64,000 nucleotides of DNA from Natrarchaeobaculum sulfurireducens. GTDB lineage: Archaea; Halobacteriota; Halobacteria; Halobacteriales; Natrialbaceae. This document shows, piece after piece, positions 29,693 through 40,480 of the stretch; the first letter of the stretch is position 1, and each line of letters opens with the position of its first letter. Under the pieces are notes generated by a model. That model searched no databases. It was given only the letters and a program-made list of their open reading frames with translations, and had not been told where the DNA came from. The stretch is from positions 1,674,001 to 1,738,000 of the forward strand of contig NZ_CP024047.1 in assembly GCF_003430825.1 (NCBI RefSeq), given 5' to 3'. The position numbers were made by a program, and so were the translations under genes.

Positions 29693-29950
29693 CGTTCATC
29701 GGATCGACGTTGCGATAGAATCGCAACGGAATGTCGTCACACCGAAGTGTGACGATTGTGACCCGGGAACGGGTCCAGTGGACGCCTGGACTACACGTAC
29801 ACACGGTCTCATCTGCACGCCCGCTGACTAACGGGCCTGCATCAACCCTTCCCACTCACGCTTGCGCGGAGTGGTGCATCGGTTTCGTTCGGATCAGATC
29901 AAAGTTCCTTGCCACACTTAAGGGCACGGATCTCGATCCCATCCGAGGTA
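29693..29950 (-). promoter_or_regulatory. tRNA-Ala/23S spacer with internal rRNA promoter
   Basis: The spacer carries CCCTTAAGTGTGGCAAGG (minus strand, about 29907-29924), nearly the same as the TATA region of an upstream rRNA promoter (CCCTTAAGTGTACGAGG at about 31974-31986). I read it as an internal promoter that would give extra 23S/5S transcription, as described for some haloarchaeal operons. The spacer also contains the hairpin GTCACACTTCGGTGTGAC near 29735-29752 and the upstream 23S processing arm. Confidence 0.6.
29786..29807 (-). other. 23S processing stem, upstream arm
   Basis: A 22-base exact reverse complement of 26707-26728. The adjoining GGACCCGTTCCCGGGTC (near 29761-29776) pairs with a matching block downstream of 23S, so the full helix is interrupted by bulges as in the archaeal bulge-helix-bulge motif. 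Confidence 0.85.
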
Positions 29951-30022
29951 TGGACCCACTGGGATTCGAACCCAGGGCATCCTCCTTGCAAAGGAGGCAC
30001 TCTCCCACTGAGCTATGGGCCC
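29951..30022 (-). tRNA. tRNA-Ala (anticodon TGC)
   Basis: A 72-base cloverleaf on the minus strand: acceptor GGGCCCA paired with TGGGTCC, D-arm AGCTCAGTGGGAGAG, anticodon arm CTCCTTTGCAAGGAG with anticodon TGC, T-arm CTGGGTTCGAATCCCAG. It lies between 16S and 23S, the standard archaeal position. No intron is visible and CCA is not fully encoded. Confidence 0.97.
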
Positions 30023-30061
30023 ACCCCTGTCTCACGTCTCACGACAGCGAGACAGGGTGTT

Positions 30062-30080
30062 ATGTTAGCCTTGGTAGTTC
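30062..30080 (-). other. 16S processing stem, downstream arm
   Basis: The plus strand here (ATGTTAGCCTTGGTAGTTC) is the exact reverse complement of 31783-31801 in the rRNA leader. Beyond it, after a small bulge, GGTGCC and GATCGG blocks pair again with the leader. Together they form the bulge-helix-bulge helix around 16S. Confidence 0.85.
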
Positions 30081-30205
30081 AAAGGTGCCCGATCGGCCGA
30101 CGATGGGTCGATCGAACGTAGACCGTGTGGCGCAAAGCGCCACGGTTCGCCGTAGCGTAAAACGCTACATAAGGTGGGTCAGGCCATCGGCCTGATCCCG
30201 ATCTG

Positions 30206-31677
<1,472 letters not shown>

Positions 31678-31782
31678 GCTATAACTCCCTGTGAAGGGAG
31701 GGTTTGGCGGTGAATGCTAATGCACTCACACTAAATGGGTCCACGTTCGGTGACCGCGATCGACGACCGATCTGGCGTCACC

Positions 31783-31801
31783 GAACTACCAAGGCTAACA
31801 T
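31783..31801 (-). other. 16S processing stem, upstream arm
   Basis: Plus-strand GAACTACCAAGGCTAACAT in the leader, a perfect 19-base complement of 30062-30080. It marks the leader segment removed by the splicing endonuclease during 16S maturation. Confidence 0.85.
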
Positions 31802-31869
31802 CAGATCCCATCTGTACGGCGGACCGCAGGGGTGAAATCCTCATTTCCTTCGGACCTAATCGTAAGCCA

Positions 31870-31890
31870 CCAGGAGTACATAACCCCTTC
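31870..31890 (-). promoter_or_regulatory. rRNA promoter, proximal (P3)
   Basis: Minus-strand GAAGGGGTTATGTACTCCTGG, with the TTATGTACTC box, lies about 200 bases upstream of 16S. It shares the pyrimidine/TTA(A/T)GTAC form of the two promoters further upstream. Assigned by similarity between the copies and to known haloarchaeal rRNA promoters. Confidence 0.5.
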
Positions 31891-31971
31891 GACTTCGAGC
31901 AGGCCCAAGACGACGGACCGAATCCAACGGCCCGTCCATCACGCGTTCTTTGCAACCGTATCCGAACAGCC

Positions 31972-31994
31972 TCGTACACTTAAGGGCAACGGAT
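31972..31994 (-). promoter_or_regulatory. rRNA promoter, middle (P2)
   Basis: Minus-strand GTTGCCCTTAAGTGTACGAG includes a TTAAGTGTAC box about 300 bases upstream of 16S. It is nearly repeated inside the tRNA-Ala/23S spacer, which strengthens both calls. Confidence 0.55.
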
Positions 31995-32051
31995 CGGTCG
32001 CGCTCCGGAAACCACATCCGGCGACGCGTTCTGCGTATCATATCGGAGTTG

Positions 32052-32072
32052 GCCCATGTATATAAGGGCGTC
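32052..32072 (-). promoter_or_regulatory. rRNA promoter, distal (P1)
   Basis: Minus-strand GACGCCCTTATATACATGGG includes a strong TTATATACA TATA box about 380 bases upstream of 16S. Three similar boxes spaced about 80-100 bases apart form a tandem rRNA promoter array. Confidence 0.6.
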
Positions 32073-32079
32073 GTCCTGT

Positions 32080-32558
32080 GGTCGCCAGAAGCGACCGGAA
32101 CGCAGCACGATTCATTACCCACCGTGAGCGCCGACTTCGATCGACGTTCCAACGAGGCGGGGATAGGTTCCTGCCTCCGTGCCGGAACACGGCCGGAGGG
32201 AACGTGGCCGCGTGGGCCACGTCGTTTGCATTCTAACCGAGTGCCGGGTCATTACATAAGGCCGTCGTCTTAGATACAGGGTGATCCACGTTGGGTAGTC
32301 ACGAACGAAAACGGCACACGTACTTCGAATTTCGTCTCGAGCTGCGCACAACGTGGTGATACAAAAGCGGTAGGATAGAGTGAAGTGCTATGCTCAGCAC
32401 AGAGCAGTGAAACCCACCTGTGCGATCACCGAAAAGAGCACGTGACCGGCTGACGGACGCCGAGCAGTAGAGATATGGATGACCCGTTAGCGTAGACGAA
32501 GCCGGAATCCGGAGACGGTAGCCGATAGGATTTAGCGACCACAGACGTAGAGTTGCGT
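32080..32558. other. Upstream rRNA flank, no gene seen
   Basis: About 480 bases between the distal rRNA promoter and the small membrane protein gene at 32559. Frames that open here on either strand have no protein-like sequence. The segment just before 32559 should hold that gene's promoter (AT-rich TAGGATTTAGCG near 32526). Confidence 0.35.
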
Positions 32559-32780
32559 ATGGATCGATCCGGATTCGTCAAACTCGCAGTTATCGGGTTC
32601 GGGCTCGTCATCGCGAGTTTTTTCGTCCGAGGGTTCGGCCAACTCGCGTTCGGACGCGACGTCGCCGAGTTGCTTCAGGCACCGATTATCCTAGCCGGGT
32701 TCGTGGTACTCGTTTACCTCTTCGTGCGGGCGACCTTAGACGCCATCGGAATCTGGGAGGTCGAGAACCCGGACGCGTAA
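32559..32780 (+). CDS. Small two-helix membrane protein upstream of hisD
   Basis: A 73-residue protein, MDRSGFVKLAVIGFGLVIAS followed by a second hydrophobic stretch APIILAGFVVLVYLFVRATL, ending in the acidic tail GIWEVENPDA. The ATG at 32559 is chosen over a TTG two codons upstream. It is 37 bases before hisD and may be co-transcribed. I do not recognise a function. Confidence 0.65.
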   Translation: MDRSGFVKLAVIGFGLVIASFFVRGFGQLAFGRDVAELLQAPIILAGFVVLVYLFVRATLDAIGIWEVENPDA

Positions 32781-32817
32781 GGAAACCGTTTTTCGACGAG
32801 CACACGAACGCACGCGT

Positions 32818-34116
32818 ATGGATGTTAATGTGCGGGCGATCGCGAATCTCGGGCCGGACGATCGCACCGCCTTTTTCGAGCGCGACGCAGGAATCGAAGC
32901 GATCAGAAACGACGTGCGTGAGATCGTCGATCGGGTTCGAACGGAGGGTGACGTCGCTGTCAGAGAATTTACTGAAGAGTTCGACGGCGTCACTGTTGGC
33001 AACCTCGAGATCACCGACGAGTGCGAACGAGCACTGGACGACGTAGACGAGGAGGTGCAGGCGGCCATCGAGACGGCTGTTGCGAACGTCAGGGAGTTCC
33101 ACGAGGCACAACTACCCGAAGACTGGCGCCGAGAGTTCACCGAGGGACGCGAGCTGGGGCGTCGCTTCCGGCCGCTCGAGCGCGTCGGGGTCTACGTTCC
33201 TGGGGGTTCGGCGGCGTACCCCTCGAGTGCGGTCATGGGCGTCGTCCCGGCGAAAGTCGCGGGCGTCGAGCACGTGTCGGTTGTAACGCCGCCGGCGGAC
33301 GAACTGAATCCAGTGACCCTCGCGGCGATTCACCTCGCGGGCGCGGACGCCGTCTACAGCGTTGGTGGCGCACAGGCCATCGGAGCGCTGGCCTCCGGGA
33401 CCGAGACGATCGATCGAGCACAGAAGATCGTCGGACCGGGGAACAAGTGGGTGACGGCTGCCAAAGCCGAAGTTAGAGGGGACGTCGAGATTGACTTCCT
33501 CGCGGGCCCGAGCGAAGTGGTCGTCGTCGCCGACGAGACGGCCGATCCTGGCCTTGTGGCGAGTGAACTGGTCGCCCAGGCCGAACACGACCCAAACGCG
33601 TCGGTGGTGGCCGTAACCGACGACGAACCGACCGCCGAAGCCATTGGGGCAGCCGTCGACGAACAGGCGGGCGCACGCGAGCGCGAAGAGGTAATCCGTC
33701 AAGCGCTGTCCAACGAGACGAGTGGCGTTCTCTATGGTCGGTCGATGAGTGAAGCGATCCTCTTCACTGAAGCGTATGCTCCCGAGCACCTCGGAATCGT
33801 CGCCGAAGACGACGAGGCGATCCTCGAGCGCATCGACAGCGTCGGCAGTGTTTTCCTGGGGCCGGACACCCCTGTCGCTGCGGGAGACTACGCGAGTGGG
33901 ACGAATCACGTCCTGCCGACTAACGGGGGAGCGCGTGTAACCGGTGGGCTGTCGGTCGAGACGTTCCTGCGTTCGACGACGGTCCAGCGACTCTCGTCGA
34001 CTGGTCTCGCAGAGATCGGTGATGCGATCACCACACTGGCCGAGGCAGAAGGACTCGAGGCCCACGCTGAGAGTGTCAGACGACGCCTCGAGCGGACCGA
34101 AGGGAGAGACCCGTAA
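32818..34116 (+). CDS. hisD: Histidinol dehydrogenase
   Basis: A 432-residue zinc and NAD-dependent enzyme that catalyses the last two steps of histidine synthesis (histidinol to histidine). Family blocks are RRFRPLERVGVYVPGGSAAY, YSVGGAQAIGALASGTETI, KIVGPGNKWVTAAKAEVRG, DFLAGPSEVVVVADE, AQAEHDPNASVVAV and YAPEHLGIVAED with the catalytic Glu-His. It starts MDVNVRAIANLGPDDR. No other his genes are nearby, as is usual in haloarchaea. Confidence 0.95.
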   Translation: MDVNVRAIANLGPDDRTAFFERDAGIEAIRNDVREIVDRVRTEGDVAVREFTEEFDGVTVGNLEITDECERALDDVDEEVQAAIETAVANVREFHEAQLPEDWRREFTEGRELGRRFRPLERVGVYVPGGSAAYPSSAVMGVVPAKVAGVEHVSVVTPPADELNPVTLAAIHLAGADAVYSVGGAQAIGALASGTETIDRAQKIVGPGNKWVTAAKAEVRGDVEIDFLAGPSEVVVVADETADPGLVASELVAQAEHDPNASVVAVTDDEPTAEAIGAAVDEQAGAREREEVIRQALSNETSGVLYGRSMSEAILFTEAYAPEHLGIVAEDDEAILERIDSVGSVFLGPDTPVAAGDYASGTNHVLPTNGGARVTGGLSVETFLRSTTVQRLSSTGLAEIGDAITTLAEAEGLEAHAESVRRRLERTEGRDP

Positions 34117-34217
34117 CCGCGCCACGTCGCTCGGTTTCTTCGGCAAGTAAACCAAATCAGGCTAGCATCACCTCGAGTGGCGTCACAGTTAACATCGTCG
34201 CGCCGGAATAAGGTGAT

Positions 34218-34592
34218 ATGAGCACGAACAGCGTGGACGGCGAAAGCGCGGAAACGCGCCCCAGGATCGAAGTGACAGAAAATGCGGCCGAGCAGGCGCT
34301 TTCGTTGCTCGAAAGCGAGGGGCTCGATCCCTCTGAGGCGGGCCTTCGTCTGTTCGTTCAGCAAGGCGGCTGTGCTGGCCTCTCGTATGGCATGCGCTTC
34401 GACGACGCGCCAGATGACGACGACACGATCTACGTACACCACGATCTGCGGGTGTTCGTCGACCCAGCGAGCCAGAAGTACATCGAAGGGAGTGTGCTGG
34501 ACTTCGAACAGGGACTCCAGTCACAGGGGTTCCACGTCGAGAACCCGAACGTCGTCAGCGAGTGTGGGTGTGGAGAATCGTTCCGGACATAG
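34218..34592 (+). CDS. HesB/IscA family iron-sulfur cluster assembly accessory protein
   Basis: A 124-residue A-type carrier protein. The three conserved cysteines are visible: GGCAGLSYGMRF in the middle and ECGCGESFRT at the C-terminus. The N-terminal 20 residues are acidic and variable, followed by RIEVTENAAEQALSLLESEG. A-type carriers take iron-sulfur clusters from the SUF machinery to target enzymes. It follows hisD by about 100 bases on the same strand. Confidence 0.92.
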   Translation: MSTNSVDGESAETRPRIEVTENAAEQALSLLESEGLDPSEAGLRLFVQQGGCAGLSYGMRFDDAPDDDDTIYVHHDLRVFVDPASQKYIEGSVLDFEQGLQSQGFHVENPNVVSECGCGESFRT

Positions 34593-34677
34593 CGGCTGTC
34601 GGTATCGACGTCCACGTCCGTTTTTCACTCGAGGCCCGTGACGCAGAGCGGTGAGACTCGAGAGAGCGGGCCGATCG

Positions 34678-34878
34678 TCAGTCCTCGAGTTCGAAGGCGA
34701 CGGTGACTTCGGCCTGGTACTCCCGGTTTTCAGCGCTCGCGATTTCGACGCCGAGTTCGTCGACTTCGATCCAGTAGACGTTCTGAAGCGTTGCCTCGGC
34801 GCGGTCGATGGCGTCGTCCGCGGCATCGTCAAAACTCTCCGTGCTGGTTCCGATCAGCGTGATCTTCTTGAACACCAT
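34678..34878 (-). CDS. Dodecin family flavin-binding protein
   Basis: A 66-residue protein, [20 protein letters not shown], then [18 protein letters not shown] and a final strand [14 protein letters not shown]. Dodecins form hollow dodecamers that store riboflavin or FMN and quench its photochemistry; the Trp in VYWIEVDEL stacks on the flavin in the halobacterial protein. The ATG at 34878 gives the standard N-terminus; a longer frame to 35112 is rejected. Confidence 0.92.
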   Translation of the reverse strand: MVFKKITLIGTSTESFDDAADDAIDRAEATLQNVYWIEVDELGVEIASAENREYQAEVTVAFELED

Positions 34879-35057
34879 TGCCTCCAGATGTACACCATGA
34901 TAGCTCATCAATGTATGGCTAGTGATTGCAGCAATCACAGTCTGTGACCTGTCGTCGGTCGTATCGGACCAGCCGGTCGACCGGGGCGGCTTGCGTGTGA
35001 TCGTACGGATATCCGATGCGAGAACGTTTTTACGGGTGCCGAAACGACGTATCGCGC

Positions 35058-36263
35058 ATGGCAGGTACTGACGATTCGATCGACGTATCCGAGATCGGCG
35101 AACTGACGCCACCGGAGCGAACGCTGATGGGACCCGGACCGAGCGACGTCAATCCACGTGTCCTGCGTGCGATGAGTACGCCGCTCGTGGGTCATCTCGA
35201 TCCATCGTTCGTCGAGATCATGGACGAGGTCCAGGAGCTATTGCGCTACACTTTCCGGACTGACAACCGGTGGACGATCCCGGTGTCGGGAACCGGCTCG
35301 GCCGCCATGGAGGCTGCGATCGGGAACGTCGTCGAGCCCGGCGATACGATGCTCGTCCCCACGAACGGCTACTTCGGCAGTCGGATGGCCTCGATGGCCC
35401 GCCGCGCTGGCGGAGAGGTCGCCGAAGTCGACGCACCGTGGGGCGAACCGCTCGATCCCGACGATGTCAACGACGCACTCGCCGAACACCAGCCAGACGT
35501 CTTCGGCTTCGTCCACGCCGAGACCAGCACCGGGGTCCTCCAGCCGGACGTCCCCGAACTCACCGCGGCGGCCCACGACCACGACGCACTCGTGATCGCC
35601 GACACCGTCACCTCTCTCGGTGGTGTCGAGTTGCGCGTCGACGAGTGGGGAATCGACGTCGCCTACTCCGGCCCGCAGAAGTGTCTCTCCTGTCCGCCGG
35701 GTGCGAGTCCACTGACGCTTTCGGACGACGCGATGGAGAAGGTACTCTCCCGGGACGAAGACCCACGCTCATGGTACCTCGACCTCTCGTTGCTCGAGGG
35801 CTACTGGGGTGACGAACGCGCTTATCACCACACCGCACCAGTCACGAACGTCTACGCGATCCGCGAGGCCCTGCGGCTGGTCGCTGAAGAAGGCATCGAG
35901 GAGCGCTGGGCCCGCCACGAGCGGGTCGCCGGCGCGTTGAAAGCCGGCGTCGAGGCGATGGGGCTCGAGATGAACGCATCCGACGAATACTGGCTGCCGA
36001 GTCTGAACGCCGTTCGCGTGCCCGATGGAATCGACGACGGCGACGTCTGTTCGGCACTGCTCGAGCGCTACGATCTGGAGATCGCGAGCGGACTGGGCGA
36101 TCTCGACGGCGAGATCTTCCGGATCGGCTGTATGGGCCACTCGGCCCAGCCGGGGAACGTGATCTTCGTCGTGACGGCACTCGGCGACGTACTCGAGTCG
36201 ATGGGTGCGGACGTCGATCCGGGCGCGGGCGTAACGGCGACACGACGCGCGCTGCGAGAATAA
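35058..36263 (+). CDS. Alanine-glyoxylate/serine-pyruvate aminotransferase family protein
   Basis: A 401-residue class V PLP-dependent aminotransferase. The typical start [20 protein letters not shown] (20-39), [35 protein letters not shown] and the PLP lysine K208 in [15 protein letters not shown] are all present. Family members convert glyoxylate to glycine or act on serine and alanine. The ATG at 35058 begins [14 protein letters not shown]. Gene stands alone. Confidence 0.9.
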   Translation: MAGTDDSIDVSEIGELTPPERTLMGPGPSDVNPRVLRAMSTPLVGHLDPSFVEIMDEVQELLRYTFRTDNRWTIPVSGTGSAAMEAAIGNVVEPGDTMLVPTNGYFGSRMASMARRAGGEVAEVDAPWGEPLDPDDVNDALAEHQPDVFGFVHAETSTGVLQPDVPELTAAAHDHDALVIADTVTSLGGVELRVDEWGIDVAYSGPQKCLSCPPGASPLTLSDDAMEKVLSRDEDPRSWYLDLSLLEGYWGDERAYHHTAPVTNVYAIREALRLVAEEGIEERWARHERVAGALKAGVEAMGLEMNASDEYWLPSLNAVRVPDGIDDGDVCSALLERYDLEIASGLGDLDGEIFRIGCMGHSAQPGNVIFVVTALGDVLESMGADVDPGAGVTATRRALRE

Positions 36264-36275
36264 GCTGAGCGGCGG

Positions 36276-36581
36276 TTAGGCCGAGACGCGCGGTCCCGGC
36301 GGGGCCCGTTCGACCTGATACTCTTCTCCGTCGACCACGATAATCGCCCACTCGTAGCTTGGCTGCTCTCGCTCGAGTGTCGCCTCGAGATCGTCGGCAT
36401 CATCCGGCTGGACGACGAAACAGTGGAACTGCCCGGATGACGTCGGAAGCGTATAGTTCTCGAGGACCGGGTTTACGTGGACGACCTTCCACGCGCGTTC
36501 GGCACGAAACTCCGGCCCAGTTCCCTCGACGGTGTAACCGAGCTCTGCGAATATCGACCTGGCCTGCTCGACGAGTCGCAT
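36276..36581 (-). CDS. Haloarchaeal hypothetical protein
   Basis: A protein of about 101 residues, MRLVEQARSIFAELGYTVEG, then AWKVVHVNPVLENYTLPTSS, GQFHCFVVQPDDADDL and a C-terminal Pro-rich end. It looks like a small alpha/beta protein with coherent, biased codon use. A start at 36596 (MGPVN) would add five residues. It is convergent with the aminotransferase, 12 bases apart. I do not recognise a function. Confidence 0.65.
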   Translation of the reverse strand: MRLVEQARSIFAELGYTVEGTGPEFRAERAWKVVHVNPVLENYTLPTSSGQFHCFVVQPDDADDLEATLEREQPSYEWAIIVVDGEEYQVERAPPGPRVSA

Positions 36582-36807
36582 GTTAACAGGACCCATTCAG
36601 TGCATAGCTACAACGGCAATCATCATAAACGTTGGCACTCGACAAGCGATTACCGAAAGAGACTGACGGTTGCACGCAGTGAGAGCCAGTTCGTGAACAC
36701 TCAAGCGATTACGTGCCGGTCAACTGAACAGTAATAGCATGTTAGGCCCTATCGGTGGCGTACGACCGGACAGCCCGGGAGCGATAAACGGTTTGTCGGT
36801 CCGACCG

Positions 36808-37047
36808 CTACTCGTGGGCGGCGTCCCACTCGGTGGGCTTGCGGAAGTTCCCACAAACGTTGCACTTGATCCGGCCCATAGAGTCCATCGCGTTGTCGAT
36901 GCGTTCACAGTTCGTACAGAACCAGCCGTATCGGCGGTCACCGCTGCGTGATTCGTACGCAACGAGGAAGGGACCCTTCGATCCCCGATCCCCATCGCTC
37001 GAGGAGACGTAGACCGTCTTCCCGTCCTCGGTCGAAGTCGGGCGCAT
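36808..37047 (-). CDS. Small zinc-ribbon protein
   Basis: A 79-residue protein with two Cys pairs, FCTNCERIDNAMDS and IKCNVCGNFRKP, which should bind one zinc ion. The N-terminal half (TVYVSSSDGDRGSKGPFLVA) is beta-rich. Matches the haloarchaeal DUF5816-type small proteins as I recall them. Function unknown. Confidence 0.7.
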   Translation of the reverse strand: MRPTSTEDGKTVYVSSSDGDRGSKGPFLVAYESRSGDRRYGWFCTNCERIDNAMDSMGRIKCNVCGNFRKPTEWDAAHE

Positions 37048-37226
37048 AGTCAGAGATTACGCTGCACGCGGTAAATGGCTGTCTGTCCGATACTATCGTC
37101 GCGAATAACGATCCGGGCGGGCAAAATCCACGATACGAAAGCAAGGTGCGTGAGTATGGGACGGTTACCCATCTAGGTTGGGGCCAACTGAAACCTTTAC
37201 CCGGCCGCGTATCGTTCGAGTCCGTA

Positions 37227-37637
37227 ATGGCGCTGGTCGTGGTCCCCGTTCGGTATCCCCTGTCGAAACACTCGAGGCGAACGCTCGAGCGGGCGATCCA
37301 GATCGCTCGCGAGCGTGATGCGACGTTAACGATCCTCCACGTTAATCTCTATCAGAACGGGAAGAAAGTGACGCGAATCGATCTGAAAAATGCCGTCGAA
37401 CGATCGTTCGGCCCCCTTGAAAACGTCCGATACGTCGTCCGGACGGGATTTCTGGTCGAAGAGAGTATTCTCGACGAGGTGGCAGCCGAAGACGCCGACG
37501 CGGTCGTCATCGGAAACAAACAGGCAAGCAGGCTGCACCGACTTTTCCGGCGGTTCACCGACAATCCAGACATCGACCGCTACTTGCGAAACCACCTCGA
37601 GTGTGAGGTTATCACGGTCGAGAGCGCACGCGCGTAA
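37227..37637 (+). CDS. Universal stress protein family, divergent
   Basis: A 136-residue UspA-fold protein: MALVVVPVRYPLSKHSRRTL, ATLTILHVNLYQNGKK, ILDEVAAEDADAVVIGNKQA, and a final strand LECEVITVES. The ATP motif is replaced by NKQASRLHRLFRRF, so it probably does not bind ATP in the usual way. The protein is unusually basic for a haloarchaeon (RLHRLFRRFTDNPDIDRYLR). It converges with the next Usp gene with 35 bases between stops. Confidence 0.8.
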   Translation: MALVVVPVRYPLSKHSRRTLERAIQIARERDATLTILHVNLYQNGKKVTRIDLKNAVERSFGPLENVRYVVRTGFLVEESILDEVAAEDADAVVIGNKQASRLHRLFRRFTDNPDIDRYLRNHLECEVITVESARA

Positions 37638-37672
37638 GCAGAAAACGAATCGTCGTTTGGCGTCGCAGCGGA

Positions 37673-38110
37673 TCAGGTTCCGGCGTCGCGAACCACGAAC
37701 ACCGGGACCGACGCGTTATCGACGACGCGTTCGGAGACGCTCCCGAGTGAGGTCACTTTCTCGCGTGGACTTTTCCCGCGCGTGCCGATAACGATGAGGT
37801 CGATGCCCTGTTCGTCGGCGTACTCGAGAATCGTCTTTGCGGGTGTTCCACTCTGGATCTCGCCGGTCGTCTCGAGGCCATCGTCTGCCGCGCGCGTCTC
37901 GATGTCGGCGACGGCGTCCTGTCCTTCGGCCTCGAGCGACTGGGCTAAAGTAGAGGCGTCGGCGTCGGACGCTGCAGCAGTGATCCGACTGTCGACGACG
38001 TACAGTGCATGAACCGTCGCGTCGTTGGCTGCTGCGATTGGGAGCGCGTGATCGAGCGTCTCGGAGACGGTATCGCTTCCGTCCGTCGGGATGAGAACGT
38101 CATCGTACAT
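37673..38110 (-). CDS. Universal stress protein, ATP-binding type
   Basis: A 145-residue canonical UspA protein: MYDDVLIPTDGSDTVSETLD, VHALYVVDSRI, ILEYADEQGIDLIVIGTRGK and the ATP motif G-T-R-G-(x9)-G-S in GTRGKSPREKVTSLGSVSER. I use the ATG at 38110; a longer frame to 38215 has a non-Usp leader. It lies directly downstream of the mechanosensitive channel gene on the same strand with 73 bases between, so the two may be co-expressed under osmotic stress. Confidence 0.88.
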   Translation of the reverse strand: MYDDVLIPTDGSDTVSETLDHALPIAAANDATVHALYVVDSRITAAASDADASTLAQSLEAEGQDAVADIETRAADDGLETTGEIQSGTPAKTILEYADEQGIDLIVIGTRGKSPREKVTSLGSVSERVVDNASVPVFVVRDAGT

Positions 38111-38183
38111 TTCGTAATCGTTTCGAGTTCGATCGGACGAGGTATAAAATACCACGGACGATACCAGCCGGCTGGAGTTTCGA

Positions 38184-39176
38184 TTACTGCTCGCCAGAGC
38201 CTGGGGAGTCCTCACCGTGTTGGGCGGCCGGGTCGATAAATTGGCCGTCGGGTCCGACGTCGTCGACGGTCATACGTGCAACGCCGCTCGTTTCGTCGAA
38301 GACGTGATGTCGGTGTGGATAGGCGAACTCGACATCGAGATCGGTGAATCGATCGCGTACCGCTTGTTGGACCATCGACCGATCGACTGCCTGTCGGTAC
38401 GGGTGTTTGAGCCAGACGTACAACTCGAGGACGATGCCGTTGTCCGCGTACTCGTTGATGACACACCGCGGTGCCGCGGCGTATCGTGCGCTGCCGATCC
38501 GAATGTCCGGACCGCCCGAGATGACGTTTTCAACACCTCGAGCAGCCCGCTCGGCTGTCTGACACGCCGACTCGAGATCGCTGTCGTAGGTGATCTCGAA
38601 CGACACGGCGATACGCGTTCGTTCGTCTTCGGCGGAGTAATTGATCACGTCCCGTTGTTGGATTTCGGCGTTCGGGATGACGATAAACGTATTTTGCAGG
38701 GTGAAGATCTTCGTGTAGCGAATCGTGATATCCTCGACGAACCCCTTGTGCCCCTCGTCGGTGATCTCGATCATGTCGCCGATCTCGTAGGGGCGGTCAG
38801 CGAGGACGAACACACCGTTGATGAAGCTCCCGACGAGCGGCGCGAGCACGACGGCGATCACCGCAGAGATCACGGTCACCGACAGGAGGATTTCGGTGCC
38901 GCTGACCCCGAGTATGCTCGCAACGGTGACGACCGTGAGCAACAGAACAGAGAGCCTGACTCCACGTAAGACGGTTCGCGTGACGCTCGGACGTTCGATT
39001 CGGCGGGCGACCGACCGACCCGTAAGTCGAACTGCGAGTTTCGAGAGATACCAGCCGACGACGAGCACGACGACAGCAAGCCCGATTTCGACTGCGTAAT
39101 CGGGAACGGGGCCGGGCAAAGTGCCCTCTACGTCCTCGACTGCGTCGGGCCCGTTCAGCTGAAAGACCGGTCGCAT
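38184..39176 (-). CDS. MscS-type mechanosensitive ion channel
   Basis: A 330-residue membrane channel that opens on membrane tension after osmotic downshock. Three hydrophobic segments (VEIGLAVVVLVVGWYLSKLA, GVRLSVLLLTVVTVASILGV, LLSVTVISAVIAVVLAPLVG) are followed by the MscS beta domain (GVFVLADRPYEIGDMIEITD, GFVEDITIRYTKIFTLQNTF, VIPNAEIQQRDVINYS). The pore helix is the Ala/Val-rich third segment. The C-terminus ends in an acidic tail. Start MRPVFQLNGPDAVED. Confidence 0.9.
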   Translation of the reverse strand: MRPVFQLNGPDAVEDVEGTLPGPVPDYAVEIGLAVVVLVVGWYLSKLAVRLTGRSVARRIERPSVTRTVLRGVRLSVLLLTVVTVASILGVSGTEILLSVTVISAVIAVVLAPLVGSFINGVFVLADRPYEIGDMIEITDEGHKGFVEDITIRYTKIFTLQNTFIVIPNAEIQQRDVINYSAEDERTRIAVSFEITYDSDLESACQTAERAARGVENVISGGPDIRIGSARYAAAPRCVINEYADNGIVLELYVWLKHPYRQAVDRSMVQQAVRDRFTDLDVEFAYPHRHHVFDETSGVARMTVDDVGPDGQFIDPAAQHGEDSPGSGEQ

Positions 39177-39415
39177 GGCATCACACTCATGCCCGTGGTG
39201 GTTAAGGGTTCTGACGGATCCGAACCAAGGTGAGGACTGCCTGTTCCGGAATCATACGGCTGATGGGCGACCTGGGGGAGGGTGGATGCAGACGACCTAT
39301 CGGCCACGAGTGACCGACGGGCGACCCGCCGACTGGCGACAAACTACACTATTTCGGAAATGCGTGCTACTCGATGTGTAATAAATCATTTACCCATCGA
39401 GAACGTACCCCGAGT

Positions 39416-40480
39416 ATGGCACCAGACGAACTGCGCTCGACGGTCGAGCGCGTCGGGGACCGGTTCAACCTCGGAGAGTACGAGATCGACGCCTATCTGA
39501 CCGTCCTCGAGCAGGGCCAGCTCACGGCAAGCGAAATCGCCGACCGGACGGACATCCCCCAGCCACGGGTGTACGACACCGTTCGGAGCTTGAGCGATCG
39601 CGGCCTGGTCGAACTGCGCGAGTCCCGTCCGATGAAAGTCGTCGCAATCGATCCGAGCGAAGCGTTCGATAACGTCCAGACGTCACTCGAGCGAATGATC
39701 GACGAACTCGAGGCCCGCTACACCGCCCCCGCTCGAGAGACCGAGGCGGTTTCACTCGTCAAGTCGCGGTCGACGATCCTTCGATACCTAGAGGAGGTCA
39801 TCGACGCCGCCGAGTACGAACTCTCGCTGTCGTTGACGCCAGATCTACTGGTTCGCTACGAAGACGAACTCTCGGCGACGATCGACGACGGCGTCAGCGT
39901 CGACCTGATCGTGACGCCAGCTTCCGAGGCCCCAGATCCGGAGGAGTTCGACTACTTCGAGGTCGCCACATCGGCCCGATCTCGGCGTGGAATCACGACC
40001 CCAGTCGTCGCTGTAGCCGACGGAAACTACTCGGTCTATGCGACCCAGGACGCCCTCCGTGACGACCAGGACCGCTACGGCGTCATCTTCAACCGGTCGG
40101 CGCTTGGGTTTCTGGTTTCCGCCTTCTTCGGAACGGTTCTCTGGACGACCGCCGAACGGACCCTCGGCGAGAACGGGACGGACCGCTCGTACCCACGTCG
40201 GTACGCCTCGATTCGCCGCTGTGTAAAAGACCTCATCGACGAAGGCGGAGAGTTCTATGCGACGATCGAGGGACGAGATGTCGAGGTCGGTGGAACGCGC
40301 ATCGTCCGCGGCCGCGTGCTCGACGTCTCCTTCGAGGTGAGCGAGGAGGTCGCCGCGTTGACCGTCGAAACCGAGGACGGTACGAACGTGACCATCGGCG
40401 GCCGCGTCGCCGCACTCGAGGACATCGAGGCCCACGAGATTCACATCGGGCGACACGAACCGCCGGAGATCAAAGACTGA
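39416..40480 (+). CDS. TrmB family sugar-sensing transcriptional regulator
   Basis: A 354-residue regulator. The N-terminal winged helix (residues 15-75: [40 protein letters not shown]) is followed by a helical linker ([20 protein letters not shown]) and a C-terminal TrmB sugar-binding domain ([43 protein letters not shown]). Length and layout match the haloarchaeal TrmB that controls gluconeogenic and glycolytic genes, so it may be that ortholog. The ATG at 39416 is chosen; an AATAAATC TATA-like element lies about 35 bases upstream. Confidence 0.85.
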   Translation: MAPDELRSTVERVGDRFNLGEYEIDAYLTVLEQGQLTASEIADRTDIPQPRVYDTVRSLSDRGLVELRESRPMKVVAIDPSEAFDNVQTSLERMIDELEARYTAPARETEAVSLVKSRSTILRYLEEVIDAAEYELSLSLTPDLLVRYEDELSATIDDGVSVDLIVTPASEAPDPEEFDYFEVATSARSRRGITTPVVAVADGNYSVYATQDALRDDQDRYGVIFNRSALGFLVSAFFGTVLWTTAERTLGENGTDRSYPRRYASIRRCVKDLIDEGGEFYATIEGRDVEVGGTRIVRGRVLDVSFEVSEEVAALTVETEDGTNVTIGGRVAALEDIEAHEIHIGRHEPPEIKD

